A program made the translations under genes and the position numbers. The notes beneath the pieces are model-generated. The model saw only the letters and a program-made list of their open reading frames with translations, had not been told where the DNA came from and made no database searches. This document shows positions 4,283 to 5,441 of a stretch of 5,441 nucleotides of DNA, piece after piece (positions within the stretch are counted from its first letter, which is position 1; the number at the start of each line of letters is the position of its first letter). Source of the stretch: Bacilli bacterium (GTDB lineage: Bacteria > Bacillota_I > Bacilli_A > RFN20 > CAG-826); NCBI GenBank assembly GCA_017531065.1, contig JAFXLR010000021.1, positions 1 to 5,441 on the forward strand. The letters run 5' to 3'.

Positions 4283-5441
4283 ATGAACAAAAAACCGGAA
4301 TTCGATGAGATATTCACCCATACCTCAGCAAATGATCTAGAGATTCTTCATAGTGAGCACTGCAGCTGTCTTTTCTGCCGCCACACGATGAACGCCAGAG
4401 ACGTCCAAGACTGGATCAATGATGATAGGGGCGTAACCGCCATCTGCCCTGAGTGCGGAATGGATGCTCTTGTTGGTGATGCTTCCGGCTATACTTTCGA
4501 TCACGAAAAGCTTAAAGAGCTTAACCTCGCTTTCTTCGGTGAGGATTACATGGAACGCCACCCAGAAGCCGCAAGGACATATTGCGAAAGATATAGGGAT
4601 GGCAAGATTTCCCGTAAGAAAGCCAATGAGGCCCTTTATATCCAATACCTCGCTCTCCTTAGCCGTCTTAATGACCCATACGCCACATTTGATTTAGCGA
4701 CTCTCTTGGAATTCGGTTCTGAGTTCACTCAGCCTGATCCAAAGACCGCATTCTCTTATTACATGTCCGCCTGCCTTGAAGGCGATGGACAAGCCCTTAC
4801 AAGAATGGGTGTCCTTTGTGAGTCCGGCGTCCTTGGCACCGCTGACAATAGGGGTGCTTTCGAATGCTATTCCAAAGCTATGGCGTTTGGCTCCGCAAAT
4901 GGCCTTCTCCATTTCGCCGATTGCTATCTTAAGGGCGTTTTTGTCGAGAAAAATCCAAATCTTGCCTACCAAATCGTTTCTAATTTCTATCCAGATTGCT
5001 ATTCCCGTTACGTGGCCTCAACCGGCAAAGACCCTCTTGTCTTCGCTGGGCTTTGCTACCGCATGGGCGTCATGCACCAAATGGGCTTAGGCGTTCAGCA
5101 ATCGAACTTCAACGCGATGCGTTTCTTCCTCATGGCCGACAATGCCTTCTACATCCAGGGAGAGGCTTTCATGGATGGCGAGGACAAAGCCATCTACGAG
5201 GATTGCTTCAGGCGCATCAATGAACTTGCGAAAGTCCTTAACTATACCCAAAAAGACCCAACCTTTGATGTCGATACATTCGCTGAAAGCTTAGAGGTCA
5301 ATTCCTTTGGCAATCGCGGTGGCTTCGAAGGCTGCACGATCAGTGGGCCGGTGGCCTCGGCGGCAAACACTTTCACGCTTCCACCAACCAGCGAAGGCAA
5401 CAGCGCCACGGTGAAGAACACGATGCCCAAGCCGCCTATCC
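4283..5441 (+). CDS. Zinc-ribbon plus Sel1-like repeat protein, 3'-truncated
   Basis: The frame runs without a stop from ATG 4283 to the window's edge (386 codons). Residues 26-66 hold a double CxxC module, C29-x2-C32 and C55-x2-C58, with extra H26 and C27. The sequence around it ('FCRHTMNARDVQDWI', 'TAICPECGMDALVGDASGY') resembles a short family of bacterial cytoplasmic proteins of unknown function, so zinc binding is expected but not shown. About 131-289 forms at least four Sel1-like helical repeats: 131-167, 168-203, 204-240 and 251-289, with landmarks such as 'RMGVLCESGVLG', 'AFECYSKAMAFG' and 'RMGVMHQMGLGV'. Sel1 repeats are protein-binding scaffolds. Residues 341-386 are Gly/Ser/Thr/Asn/Pro-rich and look like a linker or the start of another domain. 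There is no signal peptide or membrane segment, so it is probably cytoplasmic. It starts just after an extended -10 and is divergent from PAP2. The partner and role are unknown. Confidence 0.8.
   Translation, partial: MNKKPEFDEIFTHTSANDLEILHSEHCSCLFCRHTMNARDVQDWINDDRGVTAICPECGMDALVGDASGYTFDHEKLKELNLAFFGEDYMERHPEAARTYCERYRDGKISRKKANEALYIQYLALLSRLNDPYATFDLATLLEFGSEFTQPDPKTAFSYYMSACLEGDGQALTRMGVLCESGVLGTADNRGAFECYSKAMAFGSANGLLHFADCYLKGVFVEKNPNLAYQIVSNFYPDCYSRYVASTGKDPLVFAGLCYRMGVMHQMGLGVQQSNFNAMRFFLMADNAFYIQGEAFMDGEDKAIYEDCFRRINELAKVLNYTQKDPTFDVDTFAESLEVNSFGNRGGFEGCTISGPVASAANTFTLPPTSEGNSATVKNTMPKPPI

Noticed and set aside
4337..4972. Minus-strand frames opposite the zinc-ribbon/Sel1 gene (4337-4645 and 4694-4972)
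   Set aside because: They are shadows of a gene with recognisable CxxC and Sel1 motifs on the plus strand. Their own translations have no coherent domain.
4996..5223. Second plus-strand frame inside the Sel1-type gene
   Set aside because: It is a frame-shifted shadow rich in Arg/Pro/His; the frame starting at 4283 carries the repeat motifs throughout.
5242..5430. Minus-strand 62-residue frame with a signal-peptide-like start
   Set aside because: It is antisense to the open Sel1-type gene, whose frame continues uninterrupted; the hydrophobic look comes from the complement of the Pro/Gly/Ala-rich tail. No ribosome binding site was identified.
1..5441. CRISPR array, tRNA/rRNA, insertion sequence, phage or defence island
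   Set aside because: I found no regularly spaced repeats, no cloverleaf or rRNA-like stretch, no transposase or integrase motifs, and no toxin-antitoxin or nuclease signatures on either strand.

Overview
The window looks like ordinary chromosomal DNA from a low-to-mid GC bacterium (two sampled lines gave about 43-45% G+C). It is most likely a member of the Bacillota (Firmicutes), perhaps an uncultured gut Bacilli or Clostridia lineage. The reasons are the family types (a MutT-like Nudix protein with an 'NMCM' start, a Firmicutes-style orphan Rossmann methyltransferase, a secreted-type phosphodiester glycosidase), standard-code reading (TGG for Trp, no in-frame TGA) and tight gene packing. The taxon is an inference; no marker gene is present. 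I see no tRNA, rRNA, CRISPR array, insertion sequence or phage gene.

Layout. (1) 1-903, plus strand: the C-terminal part of a phosphodiester glycosidase (NAGPA-like), cut by the window's left edge, overlapping by 17 nt a small four-helix membrane protein of unknown function. The pair ends in an intrinsic terminator whose stem contains the stop codon and which probably also serves the gene arriving from the other side. (2) 925-1908, minus strand: a class I SAM-dependent methyltransferase-like protein of spermidine-synthase type. It is divergent from (3) 1960-2367, plus strand: a MutT-like Nudix hydrolase. (4) 4171-2335, minus strand: a two-gene operon of a PAP2-family membrane phosphatase and a DUF1624/HGSNAT-like membrane acyltransferase. 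Its last gene overlaps the Nudix gene tail to tail by 33 nt. (5) 4283-5441, plus strand, divergent from PAP2: a large open-ended gene with an N-terminal double-CxxC zinc-ribbon-like domain followed by Sel1-like helical repeats and a Gly/Ser/Thr/Pro-rich stretch. It runs off the right edge.

How they fit together. The glycosidase, the PAP2 phosphatase and the acyltransferase are all plausible envelope or glycan-lipid genes. The Nudix enzyme is nucleotide housekeeping, and the methyltransferase and Sel1 protein have unknown substrates or partners. No multi-gene defence or mobile system is visible.

The most notable structure is in the signals rather than the genes. All four genes that begin at a divergent promoter have a -10-like hexamer (TAAAAT, TAGAAT, TATAAT, TATACT) ending only 6-10 nt before the ATG, and three of them have no Shine-Dalgarno sequence. 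The two genes inside operons have good Shine-Dalgarno sequences at 9 nt. This is the pattern expected if first genes are transcribed as leaderless (or nearly leaderless) mRNAs and downstream genes use Shine-Dalgarno initiation.
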